This document shows, piece after piece, positions 40,601 through 49,057 of a DNA stretch of 64,000 bases. The stretch covers positions 330,284 to 394,283 of the forward strand of contig JAQTYU010000001.1 of assembly GCA_028688145.1 (NCBI GenBank), in the 5' to 3' direction. The translations under genes were made by a program, and so were the position numbers. Below the pieces are notes generated by a model. The model was not told where the DNA came from. It did no database searches and was given only the letters and a program-made list of their open reading frames with translations. How positions within the stretch are numbered: position 1 is the first letter of the stretch; every line of letters begins with the position of its first letter. Source of the DNA: Thiotrichaceae bacterium. GTDB lineage: Bacteria; Pseudomonadota; Gammaproteobacteria; Beggiatoales; Beggiatoaceae.

Positions 40601-41158
40601 TTTAAAACTAACCCATTGCTTTACCGCTAATTTTCCCTCAGGCGCAGTCAAAGCACGCACACACCAGCGCGTTAATTTTTCAATCTGTTCGGGATAATCT
40701 GCCGCCGTGGCAAGATAGCGTTTCCCCAAATTCGCTGCCGCTAATTCTCTATCTGGCTCAGCATTTTCCAATTGCGAACTCAGCCAACTGTCTAATTCTG
40801 CAAAGCTTTCAAAAGTTTCTGCCTGATTTAAACGCCGCCGTGCGCGCCGTTGCACAAACCATTTTTTAAATTCCAAAATTGGCAACTCGGCATGACGTGC
40901 GGCTTGTGCGCTTTGCAATTCCGTTTGAATGCCAAAAATTTCAGCAATGAAACTTTCCAGCACGGGCGCAACGGCTAACAATAACTCACTGATTTGCAAA
41001 GCGGTTAAACTTTCGGGCGCGTGCCGATAGGCAATTAAGCTGAGATTTAACAGCGGGTCGTGGTCGTTTAAATACGCGAGAAATTTTTGGTCTAATTCTG
41101 CTAAATTTTGTGCCTGAAAATGCGCGCTAAAAGCAGATAAATACGGGCTATGAGACAT
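37676..41158 (-). CDS. Giant fused flavoprotein: GltD-like disulfide-reductase-type plus FNR/PyrK-like reductase
   Basis: 1160 residues. An N-terminal helical region (about 1-230) is unrecognised. Fe-S-type cysteines follow (CIYCHDHEGDYC near 240; MCPVTGHRICNDCMKAC near 309), then two dinucleotide folds (LIAGQGPAGF near 382, VVIGGGLTGID near 549) as in GltD/NfnB, then from about 836 a ferredoxin-reductase-like FAD/NAD domain (AGQFFRVQN, VMIIGERLGAIEM) and a cysteine cluster (CMLKGVCAQC near 1086) as in PyrK/NfnA. It combines in one chain the two subunits of electron-bifurcating transhydrogenase-type enzymes. Substrate unknown; cytoplasmic, with no signal peptide. Confidence 0.75.
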   Translation of the reverse strand: MSHSPYLSAFSAHFQAQNLAELDQKFLAYLNDHDPLLNLSLIAYRHAPESLTALQISELLLAVAPVLESFIAEIFGIQTELQSAQAARHAELPILEFKKWFVQRRARRRLNQAETFESFAELDSWLSSQLENAEPDRELAAANLGKRYLATAADYPEQIEKLTRWCVRALTAPEGKLAVKQWVSFKLPQQTQHENLVPVRWLPELQRFEGAHAVPHQREGFKLTDPRMNTREVLSEAHYCIYCHDHEGDYCSKGFPEKAGETRLKTDPLGVTLTGCPLDEKISEMNSLSRQGYIIAPLAMVMVDNPMCPVTGHRICNDCMKACIYQKQDPVNIPQIETHSLTSVLQLPWGVEIYDLLVRWNPLRCTQWLPKAYNGLKVLIAGQGPAGFTLAHHLLMEGFAVVGIEGLKIEPLPEAFLTQPIRDYQQLTEELDERVMAGFGGVAEYGITVRWDKNFLKLIYLSLARRPYFQVFGAVRFGGTITVESAWELGFDHLAIAVGAGLPQALPIPHSLAVGMRQANDFLMALQLTGAAKAHSLTNLQVRLPAVVIGGGLTGIDTATEVQAYYLVQIEKILHRHELLVAALGETQIRENLDAPSLEILDEYLNHAQQLRAERARAASVGESPNVQALLRSWGGVTVAYRRSLQESPAYTRNHEEVIKAFEEGIFYAPALEPAAVRVDKYQHVQALVCVQRVKDATGHWQDSDNEVVLPARAIFVATGAQPNVAYEFEHRGHFQRVANQIFQYQPHQQVDGELQTVAPAEHCKDAAFGAFTSYQQQDKRVSFIGDTHPVFHGSVVKAIASGMRTYPHIVNLFPNPMQGDVQEYAVFRAKMQDLLSARVLSVQRHRSNLVEISVRAPLAAKQYQAGQFFRVQNFETAAPILGNTRLQTEAMAMLGAKVDAEAGTINFLVSEYGASSRLFATLKAGDPLSVMGPTGAKTPIPKNETVMIIGERLGAIEMLSLAPVLKAAGNRVLYVACLQTADELFSQSVLESCSDAVLWVTASGEKIVPQRPQDCSYSGDLETALSLYTNGELSLPTIALESVNRVLIMGSTQLMRAVQHARYAGLKAHFSENTQFTASVHSTMQCMLKGVCAQCLQWQIDPVTKQRTKAVFACSWQSQPIDIIDIDNLDERLSQNHLQERLANLWLDYLFKEYGVERV

Positions 41159-41255
41159 GTCGCTGATTCACAAAGCTGATGAAGAGGGGACTGAGTTGAG
41201 ATTATCCATAGAATTTACTCTATTATCAACTCAGTCGGAATTTGTGGGTTCTCAT

Positions 41256-42350
41256 TTACGGCACATAGCGATAGGTATTATCAGAGTTTGGCGTGAGTTG
41301 GCGGCTGTTATTCAGAACTTGGGTAAAACTGACATTATCGGTTTTTAAAGTCAGTTGAAAACTCACGCTGTTGGGCGTGATTTGCAGGGTTTGCACCTGT
41401 GAAACTTGGGGTAATTCTTTCAGATATTGCTGCAATTTCGCATAATCCTGCAAATTGTTCACATTATTCACTTGTAAAGTGAACGGCTGTTTGCTGTCCG
41501 AAGGAATGGTGGTGGTAATACTTGAAGGGGGTGGCTCGGAGGTTTTCGAGGCTTCTGTGATGGGCGTGCTCACAGTTTGTGGGGGCGGCGCATTCACGAA
41601 TACAGGCGCGACACGATTGAAAACATTGGTCATTAAATCTTGCAATAATAAAGTTAATTCAGCAGGTTGTGATTCAAAGCTCTGTTCTTTGCCGTTAATC
41701 AATAATTTCCATTTTGCCTGCCATTGCCCTACTTTTTCACTGAGCACCCCGCTTAAAATCACGGGTGTGTTGTAACGGGTCGCGCTGGTTTGCAGCAGTT
41801 TTTTATTGCCTTTGCTGACTTCGTCAAAATTGAGTAATTGGCGGTCGTCCAAATCGAGTACGGGAAACAGCAGATTTAAACCCTGTTGTGTGGCAGCTAA
41901 ATTCAGCAATTCAGTTTCTGGCCCGGCTTCTTCGGGCGTGAGCCAAGTGGTGCTGGTTTTTTCCAACACTATCCAGCTCAAAATCGCAGGGCGGGCTTCA
42001 TCGCTCCACAATTTCACCCCGAAATTAGGCAATAAACTGTCTAAATCAGGGGTGAAACTCACTACCAAAAATGGATGGTTTTGAATTTTGCGATATTCGT
42101 ATTGTTGTAAATATTGCGTTGCATACGCTTGTAATTTGGCTTGTTGTTCGGGGCGACTGAAAGCTTTGCGGTTGCCCGAGCGGCGGCTTAACACTTGAAT
42201 AAAGCCTTGTTTTATTGCCGCTTGGCGGGAAGCGTCGTCAGTTTGGGTAATTGGGACAAAGACTTGATAAGGATTATTTGGCTGGATGTCGGCGGCAAAA
42301 GTCGCTAAGGAAACAATGCTGCACAATAGAAAGACGGTGAGTTTTAACAT
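41256..42350 (-). CDS. DUF2066 periplasmic protein
   Basis: 364 residues with a signal peptide (MLKLTVFLLCSIVSLATFAA). QAAIKQGFIQVLSRRSGN and a Q-Y-EYR segment are typical of DUF2066, a proteobacterial envelope family without assigned function. A Pro/Thr-rich linker (about 265-300) leads to a C-terminal domain of about 60 residues (VNNVNNLQDYAKLQQYLKEL). AAGGTATCACC precedes the ATG. The only neighbour on this strand is the unrelated hydrolase upstream. Confidence 0.8.
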   Translation of the reverse strand: MLKLTVFLLCSIVSLATFAADIQPNNPYQVFVPITQTDDASRQAAIKQGFIQVLSRRSGNRKAFSRPEQQAKLQAYATQYLQQYEYRKIQNHPFLVVSFTPDLDSLLPNFGVKLWSDEARPAILSWIVLEKTSTTWLTPEEAGPETELLNLAATQQGLNLLFPVLDLDDRQLLNFDEVSKGNKKLLQTSATRYNTPVILSGVLSEKVGQWQAKWKLLINGKEQSFESQPAELTLLLQDLMTNVFNRVAPVFVNAPPPQTVSTPITEASKTSEPPPSSITTTIPSDSKQPFTLQVNNVNNLQDYAKLQQYLKELPQVSQVQTLQITPNSVSFQLTLKTDNVSFTQVLNNSRQLTPNSDNTYRYVP

Positions 42351-42382
42351 GGTGATACCTTGATCGTAAATTAAGAAATCAG

Positions 42383-43591
42383 CTAGGAAGTTATCTTCAC
42401 TTCAAGACTGTAATCATCTTTGAAAGAAAAGTCATAACTACGTCCAACACACTCAAAACGATGTGTTTTATTCAAAGTAAAATCATTGTCATATTCAGGC
42501 TTGAATAATTTGCGGCGACTTTCTTTTGCGACAATATCAAATAAACCTCGCAATGAAGCATTCATACCATGTTCCATGGTTTTAAATACCTTTCCATCTA
42601 TGTGTTGTGGCTCAATTCGGTGGTAAAACACCTCGGCATATTTTTTCAACAGAGCTACTTGTTTATCTTTCTCTGCTATGGTTGCGGTAATGTCATCTTG
42701 AATGGAGTGAAAAATATGGTACTGCGCCGATGTTTTTTGAAAATGAGCTTGGTGCAGTAAACTGCGAATTGCCCTATGAGCATCTGAAAAGTAATAGGGT
42801 GAATATTCATCTTCTAATGTCCATAAATATTCATGAACTATATAACCATTTAAGCCATTAAATGAATAGAAAATTCCTGAGTTTTTTATATATTCACGAC
42901 TAATAATATGTGGGATACTGGCTTTAACGAAACCCGAATTATCGATAATGGTTGAAAATGTATTGGGGGATAGTTTCCCAATTAGACTGGCTATATATCC
43001 CCCATAAGAAGATCCAAATCCAATAATTTTTCGCGTATCAATTTGATATATCTTTAAAACCTCACCCATAACTTGCAAATAGTCAATTACTGGCAATAAG
43101 CCAAACGAGTCATATTCACCTTTTCCAGACTTTAACAGTACTTGACACTGGGAGTTAATCCACTGATTAGGTAATACGTTTCCGAGTCCATTGAGTGAGG
43201 CTGTGGCAATGTTTTGTAGTTGAGGTAAATTTGCTGGAGTTGATGATAACGTAGGTGATTCTATTGATGCTTGAAGGCTATAAATCTCTCTTAGGAGATC
43301 AAAAAAGTCATCGGCAAGCCTATAATAAGCACCCGTTTCAGGACGATTATGAATACCAAAATAATTAACACTAACAACTAAGCAGTTATATTGATTTGCC
43401 AAGTAAGGGGCTAATTTATCCACAACATAAGGGGCATTTGCCAACATACCGAAACCAGGGATAAATAATACTAAACCTGTATTTTTCTTAACGCCCTTGT
43501 GAGGTATTGTTACAAAATAATCAATCGCTGCTCGTGGCAACCCCAATTCAATATCAGGATGCGGCATATTTAGCGTAAACTTTTCTAGCAT
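42383..43591 (-). CDS. Alpha/beta-hydrolase, DUF2920-like
   Basis: 402 residues. The fold is recognisable from VLFIPGFGMLANAPYVVDKLA near 41, the nucleophile elbow GFGSSYGGYIA near 200 (G-x-S-x-G type) and a C-terminal MEHGMNAS His region near 350. It most resembles DUF2920 proteins seen near flagellin-glycosylation loci of epsilonproteobacteria; substrate unknown. Noticeably more AT-rich than both neighbours, suggesting horizontal transfer. No signal peptide. Confidence 0.6.
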   Translation of the reverse strand: MLEKFTLNMPHPDIELGLPRAAIDYFVTIPHKGVKKNTGLVLFIPGFGMLANAPYVVDKLAPYLANQYNCLVVSVNYFGIHNRPETGAYYRLADDFFDLLREIYSLQASIESPTLSSTPANLPQLQNIATASLNGLGNVLPNQWINSQCQVLLKSGKGEYDSFGLLPVIDYLQVMGEVLKIYQIDTRKIIGFGSSYGGYIASLIGKLSPNTFSTIIDNSGFVKASIPHIISREYIKNSGIFYSFNGLNGYIVHEYLWTLEDEYSPYYFSDAHRAIRSLLHQAHFQKTSAQYHIFHSIQDDITATIAEKDKQVALLKKYAEVFYHRIEPQHIDGKVFKTMEHGMNASLRGLFDIVAKESRRKLFKPEYDNDFTLNKTHRFECVGRSYDFSFKDDYSLEVKITS

Positions 43592-43624
43592 GATTTTTTG
43601 TTACTCCAACATGATTTAAATAAT

Positions 43625-44236
43625 TTAAGAACGATTGATTAACACCCGCGCATCTCCCACCCGACACGCCGCTTCTTCCGAGGGACGTTGTTCTTCATAT
43701 TGCGAAAGCTCCAAACTTTCGGGACTAAGCGCGTCCGCAGTTTGTTGGCGTGGCGTGGGCACGATGCCCCATTTAGCGAGTTCTTGTAAAGCGCGTTCTA
43801 AAGTCACGGGAATTTGTGCTTTCACCAAGTCTGTCAAACTGCCACCAAAATCTTCCAAGGTTTCTGGCTGAATGCCGATTAACACCACCGATTCTGGAAA
43901 TTTGCCCGTCAATTTTGCCGCCGCCAGCACTTCTTGAAAGCCCGTTTGGTGTAAACTCATTTTCTTTGCGCCCATGAAATTGGGCACTTGCTCGTTATAC
44001 GCCACCGCTAGCGTGCCCGCAGGTTGCCCATAATCTACTGCGTCTAAAATCAATACATTACGCGCCATTTGCACATATTGCAGTAAATATAAACCTTGTG
44101 TGCCGCCATCCATTAAACAAACATTATCAGGAAATTCATATTGTTGATGCAAAGTTTCCACCGCACGCACCCCGAAACCTTCATCCGCCCACAAAATATT
44201 CCCAATTCCCAAAATTAAAGTATCGAAGCTGTGCAT
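43625..44236 (-). CDS. [NiFe]-hydrogenase maturation protease (HyaD/HupD type)
   Basis: 203 residues. The N-terminal LILGIGNILWADEGFGVRA carries the nickel-contact Glu; DGGTQGLYLLQYV near 43 and LILDAVDYGQPAG near 62 give the second acidic ligand; the SLHQTGFQEVLA His is near 94. It cuts the C-terminal extension of the hydrogenase large subunit after Ni insertion. The last 45 residues (Glu/Ser/Arg-rich) are an unusual tail. Its substrate subunit is not in the window; the small subunit is 7.4 kb away, with unrelated genes between. Confidence 0.9.
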   Translation of the reverse strand: MHSFDTLILGIGNILWADEGFGVRAVETLHQQYEFPDNVCLMDGGTQGLYLLQYVQMARNVLILDAVDYGQPAGTLAVAYNEQVPNFMGAKKMSLHQTGFQEVLAAAKLTGKFPESVVLIGIQPETLEDFGGSLTDLVKAQIPVTLERALQELAKWGIVPTPRQQTADALSPESLELSQYEEQRPSEEAACRVGDARVLINRS

Positions 44237-44366
44237 GTTTTCATCTCTATGGTTTAGACTGCAATTCCACTTATAATAGGAACATTTTCGCCCGTGTGCT
44301 GATCATACGCAATCTTAATTTGTAATCGGTGATGTTTCCGCACCCAGCTTAGCAAAGGATATTCCT

Positions 44367-45908
44367 CTGAGTAAACGACTACTTAAATCCACTGCCTTGG
44401 TCGGTGGGATGACTTTTTTATCCCGTATCTTGGGATTTATTCGTGATGTGGTGATTGCTCATGCTTTCGGCGCGAGTATCAGCAGCGATGCGTTTTTAAT
44501 CGCCTTTAAAATCCCGAATTTCATGCGCCGCCTGTTTGCCGAAGGTGCGTTTTCGCAAGCCTTTATCCCCGTACTCAGCGAATATAAAACCCAGCGCGAA
44601 AAATTTGAAGTGCAACGCTTGGTGAACCACGTCACCGGTAGTTTAGGCGGGATTTTGGTATTGATTACCGTGCTCGGAATTATTCTTGCGCCTTTATTAG
44701 TAATGATTTTCGCGCCCGGATTTATCCAACAAACTGCAAAATTCGCGCTCACTGTGGAAATGCTGAAAATCACGTTTCCGTATTTATTATTTATCGCGCT
44801 GACCGCCTTGGCAGGCAGCGTGCTCAATACTTACGGACAGTTTGCCATTCCCGCATTCACGCCCGTGCTGCTGAATATCACCATGATTAGCTGTTCCCTG
44901 TGGCTTACGCCCTATTTTGACGAGCCGATTATGGCATTGGCGTGGGGCGTATTTTTCGCAGGCATTGCCCAACTGCTCTTTCAATTACCCTTTTTAGCCA
45001 AACTCGATTTATTGCCCAAACCCAAACTCGCTTTTCAAGATGAAGGCGTGAAACGCATTCATAAATTAATGATTCCCGCTTTATTTGGGGTTTCAGTGTC
45101 GCAAGTGAATTTATTAATTGATACTTTGATGGCATCGTTTTTGGTCACGGGCAGCGTGTCATGGCTGTATTATGCGGATCGTTTGATGGAATTCCCGATT
45201 GGAATTTTTGGGGTGGCTTTGTCTACGGTGATTTTGCCGAATCTCTCCAAAACCGTTGCCTTGGGTGACACTGAAAAATATGGGCAAATGTTGGACTGGG
45301 CACTGCGCTGGACTTTTGTGGTGGTCACGCCCGCTATGCTTGGCTTGATGATTTTAGCGATGCCGATTTTATCGACGCTGTTTCAAAATGGCGCATTTGC
45401 AGGCAATGACGTGATGCAAACCACTTACGCGCTGCAAGCTTTCAGCGTGGGTTTATTGGGTTTTGTGCTGGTTAAAGTGCTGGCTTCAGGTTTTTATGCG
45501 CGCCAAGACACCCGAACCCCCGTGAAAATTGCCGTCATCGCCATGCTCACCAACATCGCTTTAAACCTGATGTTAATCCTACCGTTCAAACATGCAGGAC
45601 TCGCCTTGTCCACCGCATTGGCTGCGATTGTCAACGCAGTTTTACTGTATCAAGGTTTGCGCCGCACGAATGTTTATATCCCACAAACAGGCTGGCGCAA
45701 ATTATTATTACGCATCACATTGGCAAGCCTGCTGATGAGTGTGTTTTTATTCTGGCAACAAGGCGAATTAAATACTTGGCTTAACATGGGCACACTGCAT
45801 CGTGCCTTGCAATTGCTGATGATTATTAGTACAGGCATGGGCATTTATTTTGTCAGTTTGTGGGCTTCGGGATTTCGTCTTCACCATATACGCTTTTCGG
45901 ACGCATAA
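44367..45908 (+). CDS. murJ: Lipid II flippase MurJ
   Basis: Flips lipid II for peptidoglycan synthesis. About 14 TM helices; conserved GGMTFLSRILGFIRDVVIAHA and FRRLFAEGAFSQAF-like (MRRLFAEGAFSQAF) segments. The family N-terminus SKRLLKSTALVGG is encoded upstream of the first TTG (44397), but no ATG, GTG or TTG exists there in frame back to the stop at 44316. A CTG at 44367, 7 nt after AAAGGA, is the best start (514 codons); an ATT at 44361 is an alternative. It is coupled to ribF: TAATG shares one base. Confidence 0.9.
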   Translation: MSKRLLKSTALVGGMTFLSRILGFIRDVVIAHAFGASISSDAFLIAFKIPNFMRRLFAEGAFSQAFIPVLSEYKTQREKFEVQRLVNHVTGSLGGILVLITVLGIILAPLLVMIFAPGFIQQTAKFALTVEMLKITFPYLLFIALTALAGSVLNTYGQFAIPAFTPVLLNITMISCSLWLTPYFDEPIMALAWGVFFAGIAQLLFQLPFLAKLDLLPKPKLAFQDEGVKRIHKLMIPALFGVSVSQVNLLIDTLMASFLVTGSVSWLYYADRLMEFPIGIFGVALSTVILPNLSKTVALGDTEKYGQMLDWALRWTFVVVTPAMLGLMILAMPILSTLFQNGAFAGNDVMQTTYALQAFSVGLLGFVLVKVLASGFYARQDTRTPVKIAVIAMLTNIALNLMLILPFKHAGLALSTALAAIVNAVLLYQGLRRTNVYIPQTGWRKLLLRITLASLLMSVFLFWQQGELNTWLNMGTLHRALQLLMIISTGMGIYFVSLWASGFRLHHIRFSDA

Positions 45909-46840
45909 TGGAATTTATCCGTCATTTAAAACAACTTCGCCCCCAACATCGTGGCTGTGTGGCAACCATTGGCAACTTTGACGGGGTGCACCTTGGACAC
46001 CAAGCGGTGTTACAACAAGTCGCACAACGCGCCGCTGCTTTAAATCTGCCCACCACGGTGATTTTATTCGAGCCACAGCCTGCGGAATTTTTCGCCCCAA
46101 AAACTGCGCCTTCGCGTTTAACGCGGCTGCGGGAAAAATTAATCGCACTGCAAAGTTATGGTGTGGATCGGGTGCTGTGCGTGCAATTTAATGCCGCTTT
46201 TGCCGCGCTCACTGCCGATGAATTTATTCAACAAGTGTTAGTTGAAGGTTTAGGCGTACAGCATTTGGTGATTGGTGATGACTTCCAATTTGGAAAAGGT
46301 CGTGCGGGCAATTTCAACACTTTGCAACAAGCAGGCATAAAATTCGGTTTTGCAGTGGAGCGACAAACTACGTTTTCTATTGATGGCGAGCGCGTCAGCA
46401 GCACCCGCGTGCGTCAGGCATTAGTCGCGGGCGATTTGCCCTTAGCTAACCAATTATTGGGGCGTGAATACAGCATTTGCGGGCGTGTCGGTTATGGGCA
46501 ACAACGCGGCAGAACCATTGATTTCCCGACGGCAAATTTAAAATTATACCGTTTGATTCCGCCGTTAAAAGGCGTGTTTGCTGTGACCATGCACGGCATT
46601 GACGCGCAAGCAATCACAGGGGTTGCCAATTTAGGCACGCGCCCCACGGTGAACGGACAAGATTTTTTACTAGAAGTGCACTTATTTGATTTTAACCAAG
46701 TGATTTATGGACGCTATGTCAGCATCAATTTTTTAAAGAAAATCCGTGACGAACAACGTTTTGCAGATTTCAACGCGCTGAAACAGCAAATTGAATGTGA
46801 CGGACAACAGGCACGGGCTTTTTTTGCAAATAAAACCTGA
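45908..46840 (+). CDS. ribF: Bifunctional riboflavin kinase / FAD synthetase
   Basis: Makes FMN and FAD. 310 residues: the N-terminal FAD synthetase domain shows TIGNFDGVHLGHQAVL near 20, IGDDFQFGKGRAGN near 122 and an S-S-T-R-V-R motif near 160; the C-terminal riboflavin kinase shows GRTIDFPTANL near 200 and GVANLGTRPT near 238. The start at 45908 overlaps the murJ stop by one base. The murJ-ribF order is common in proteobacteria, and its FAD/FMN output serves the ApbE system at the start of the window. Confidence 0.95.
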   Translation: MEFIRHLKQLRPQHRGCVATIGNFDGVHLGHQAVLQQVAQRAAALNLPTTVILFEPQPAEFFAPKTAPSRLTRLREKLIALQSYGVDRVLCVQFNAAFAALTADEFIQQVLVEGLGVQHLVIGDDFQFGKGRAGNFNTLQQAGIKFGFAVERQTTFSIDGERVSSTRVRQALVAGDLPLANQLLGREYSICGRVGYGQQRGRTIDFPTANLKLYRLIPPLKGVFAVTMHGIDAQAITGVANLGTRPTVNGQDFLLEVHLFDFNQVIYGRYVSINFLKKIRDEQRFADFNALKQQIECDGQQARAFFANKT

Positions 46841-46956
46841 CACTGTGCCCAAAAAAATATAAACTCTAAGGACTAGAAAGTCTCGCAAAGCGCGTAATAA
46901 GCACGGTTCAACAAGAGATTACCCCCAAAGGTCAACTTTGTTCAGAGGATTAAACA

Positions 46957-48402
46957 ATGTCATACGACTCGCAAATTGAAAAACGCCTCAAAAGTTTAGA
47001 AGTACATTTGAAAGAAGAAAATGATGTGTTGTTCAGCGTGGTGGAAAGTTTTCGCCAACTCGACCAAATCGGTTACAAACTCGGTTTATTAGACCAAGAA
47101 CAATCTTACGCTAACCGCGTGTCATGGTGGCCAATGATTTCGATTTTAGGGACATTTTCCGCAGGGAAATCAACCTTTATCAACTCGTTCTTCGGGCAAA
47201 AAATCCAACGCACGGGCACGCAAGCGGTGGACGATAAATTCACGGTGATGTGTTACAACGGCGAACCTAACGCCAATGTATTACCCGGCGTGGCTTTGGA
47301 TTCTGACCCGCGTTTTCCGTTTTACCAAATCAGCCAAGGCATTTCCGAAATTGTGGCGCGTGGCGGACAACGTATTGATGCGTATTTGCAATTAAAAACC
47401 TGCCAAAGCCCCAGTTTGAAAGGCAAGATTTTTATCGACTCGCCCGGTTTTGATGCCGACAGCCAACGCACTGCCACTTTACGCATCACTGACCATATCA
47501 TTGATTTATCTGATTTAGTTTTAGTATTTTTCGATGCACGTCACCCAGAACCCGGTGCGATGCACGACACTTTGCAACATTTGGTGACTGAAACTATTAA
47601 CCGTTCTGATTCCAATAAATTCTTATTTATTTTGAATCAAATCGACGTGACTGCCCGCGAAGACAATCCTGAAGAAGTGGTCGCCGCTTGGCAACGTTCT
47701 TTAGCACAAGCAGGTTTGACGGCGGGGCGTTTCTATCGGATTTATGATGCCGACGTGGCAGTGCCGATTAATGACCCCAAAGTGAAAGAACGTTACGAAT
47801 CCAAGCGTGATGCGGACATGGCAGACATTCGTGCACGCATTGATCAAATCGGCATCGAACGCGCTTATCGTATCGTCGGCACGCTGGAAAATGCCGCAAA
47901 GGCGATTGAAGCTAAATTTATTCCCGAAGTACAAACATTGATTGAACGTTGGAAATCGCGGGTGTATGTGTTTGACGCGATTTTAGCCGTCTTATTAGGT
48001 GCAGCAGCGTGGGCGGGTCATCATTTTGGCGGCGTGAATTACGCTGAATTATTGCCTAAAACCCAAGATGCTCAATTAATCGTCGCGGGTGTCGGCTTGC
48101 TGATTGTGGCACTGCTGCACTTGAAAGTGTCGGGTTTCGTGGTCAACAGCTTAATTAAGAAGCTGAAAAAAGAAATCGTCGATGACAATCATCGCGAAAG
48201 CCTGAGCAATGCCTTACGCAAAAATACCTGCATGATGCGCACTTTATTCATGCCCTTGATTAGCAAACCACGCGGCTGGGGCAACGGAATGCGCAATCGC
48301 TTAAATGCCATTTTGAGCGACAGCAACAAGTATGTTCAAGCCTTGAATGACCGTTTCACCAACCCTTCTGGGGCTGTCCAAAAAACTGACGCAGCAAAAT
48401 AA
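46957..48402 (+). CDS. Dynamin/EHD-like membrane GTPase
   Basis: 481 residues. The GTPase domain has P-loop GTFSAGKSTF near 65, switch Thr in QRTGTQAVDDKFT near 88, DSPGFD near 161 and NQID near 227 (an N-K-x-D variant with Gln). Helical stalk residues flank it. Two hydrophobic helices (about 337-355 and 374-392) form a membrane paddle or anchor, followed by a basic RGWGNGMRNR stretch. The arrangement resembles bacterial EHD/dynamin-like proteins that remodel membranes. It has a CAGAGGA ribosome-binding site and stands alone, 84 bp before DUF1841. Confidence 0.8.
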   Translation: MSYDSQIEKRLKSLEVHLKEENDVLFSVVESFRQLDQIGYKLGLLDQEQSYANRVSWWPMISILGTFSAGKSTFINSFFGQKIQRTGTQAVDDKFTVMCYNGEPNANVLPGVALDSDPRFPFYQISQGISEIVARGGQRIDAYLQLKTCQSPSLKGKIFIDSPGFDADSQRTATLRITDHIIDLSDLVLVFFDARHPEPGAMHDTLQHLVTETINRSDSNKFLFILNQIDVTAREDNPEEVVAAWQRSLAQAGLTAGRFYRIYDADVAVPINDPKVKERYESKRDADMADIRARIDQIGIERAYRIVGTLENAAKAIEAKFIPEVQTLIERWKSRVYVFDAILAVLLGAAAWAGHHFGGVNYAELLPKTQDAQLIVAGVGLLIVALLHLKVSGFVVNSLIKKLKKEIVDDNHRESLSNALRKNTCMMRTLFMPLISKPRGWGNGMRNRLNAILSDSNKYVQALNDRFTNPSGAVQKTDAAK

Positions 48403-48486
48403 GTCTGCGCCACTGCCCACATTTTCTGAAAACTCGAAGATGTGGGCAAGATTACCCGCCCTCCTTTCCCCAAGAATTTCAATACC

Positions 48487-48930
48487 ATGCCCGTTTTTGA
48501 ACCCAATCGCGACAAAATGCGCCAATACTTTTTAACCGTTTGGCAAAAGCATCAACTCAAACAAGCCCTTGAACCTTTAGAAGAAATTATTTTAGATGTG
48601 ATTTTAGCGCATCCTGAATATCATTCTCAGTTGCAAGAAACCTTTATTAATAAAGATTATCTGCCCGAAATGGGTGAAACCAATCCTTTTCTGCATTTAG
48701 GCTTGCACATTGCTTTATATGAACAATTAAGCACTAATCGCCCGCAAGGGATTTGCAGTTTGTACACGGAATTGCGTCCTTTATATCCTGATCCGCACCA
48801 ATTGGAACATCAAATTATTGATTGTTTGGCAGAAAGTTTGTGGTTGGCACAGCGCAATAATTCCGCGCCTGATGAGCAGGCATATTTGCGTAAAGTGAAG
48901 GCTTTGAAGAAGAAGGCTAAGAAACGCTAG
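48487..48930 (+). CDS. DUF1841 family protein
   Basis: 147 residues from ATG 48487; the frame extends to 48442 without family similarity. The conserved core is NPFLHLGLHIALYEQLSTNRP near 62. DUF1841 proteins are small cytoplasmic proteins of gamma/betaproteobacteria with unknown role. The C-terminus is very basic (KKKAKKR). Confidence 0.8.
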   Translation: MPVFEPNRDKMRQYFLTVWQKHQLKQALEPLEEIILDVILAHPEYHSQLQETFINKDYLPEMGETNPFLHLGLHIALYEQLSTNRPQGICSLYTELRPLYPDPHQLEHQIIDCLAESLWLAQRNNSAPDEQAYLRKVKALKKKAKKR

Positions 48931-48991
48931 GAAAATCATTTAAACGCAATCAAAAAAGCTCAGTTCCTTGTTATCTTGAAATCGCACTCAT

Positions 48992-49030
48992 AAAAAAAAC
49001 CACCCACAAAATTTTGTCGGTGGTTTTTTT
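48992..49030. terminator. Bidirectional rho-independent terminator
   Basis: AAAAAAACCACC pairs with GGTGGTTTTTTT around an inner ACAAAATTTTGT palindrome. It ends DUF1841 on the plus strand and the damaged cytochrome c on the minus strand. Confidence 0.85.
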
Positions 49031-49057
49031 ACAGCAATAGGGTATTACGCAAAACGT

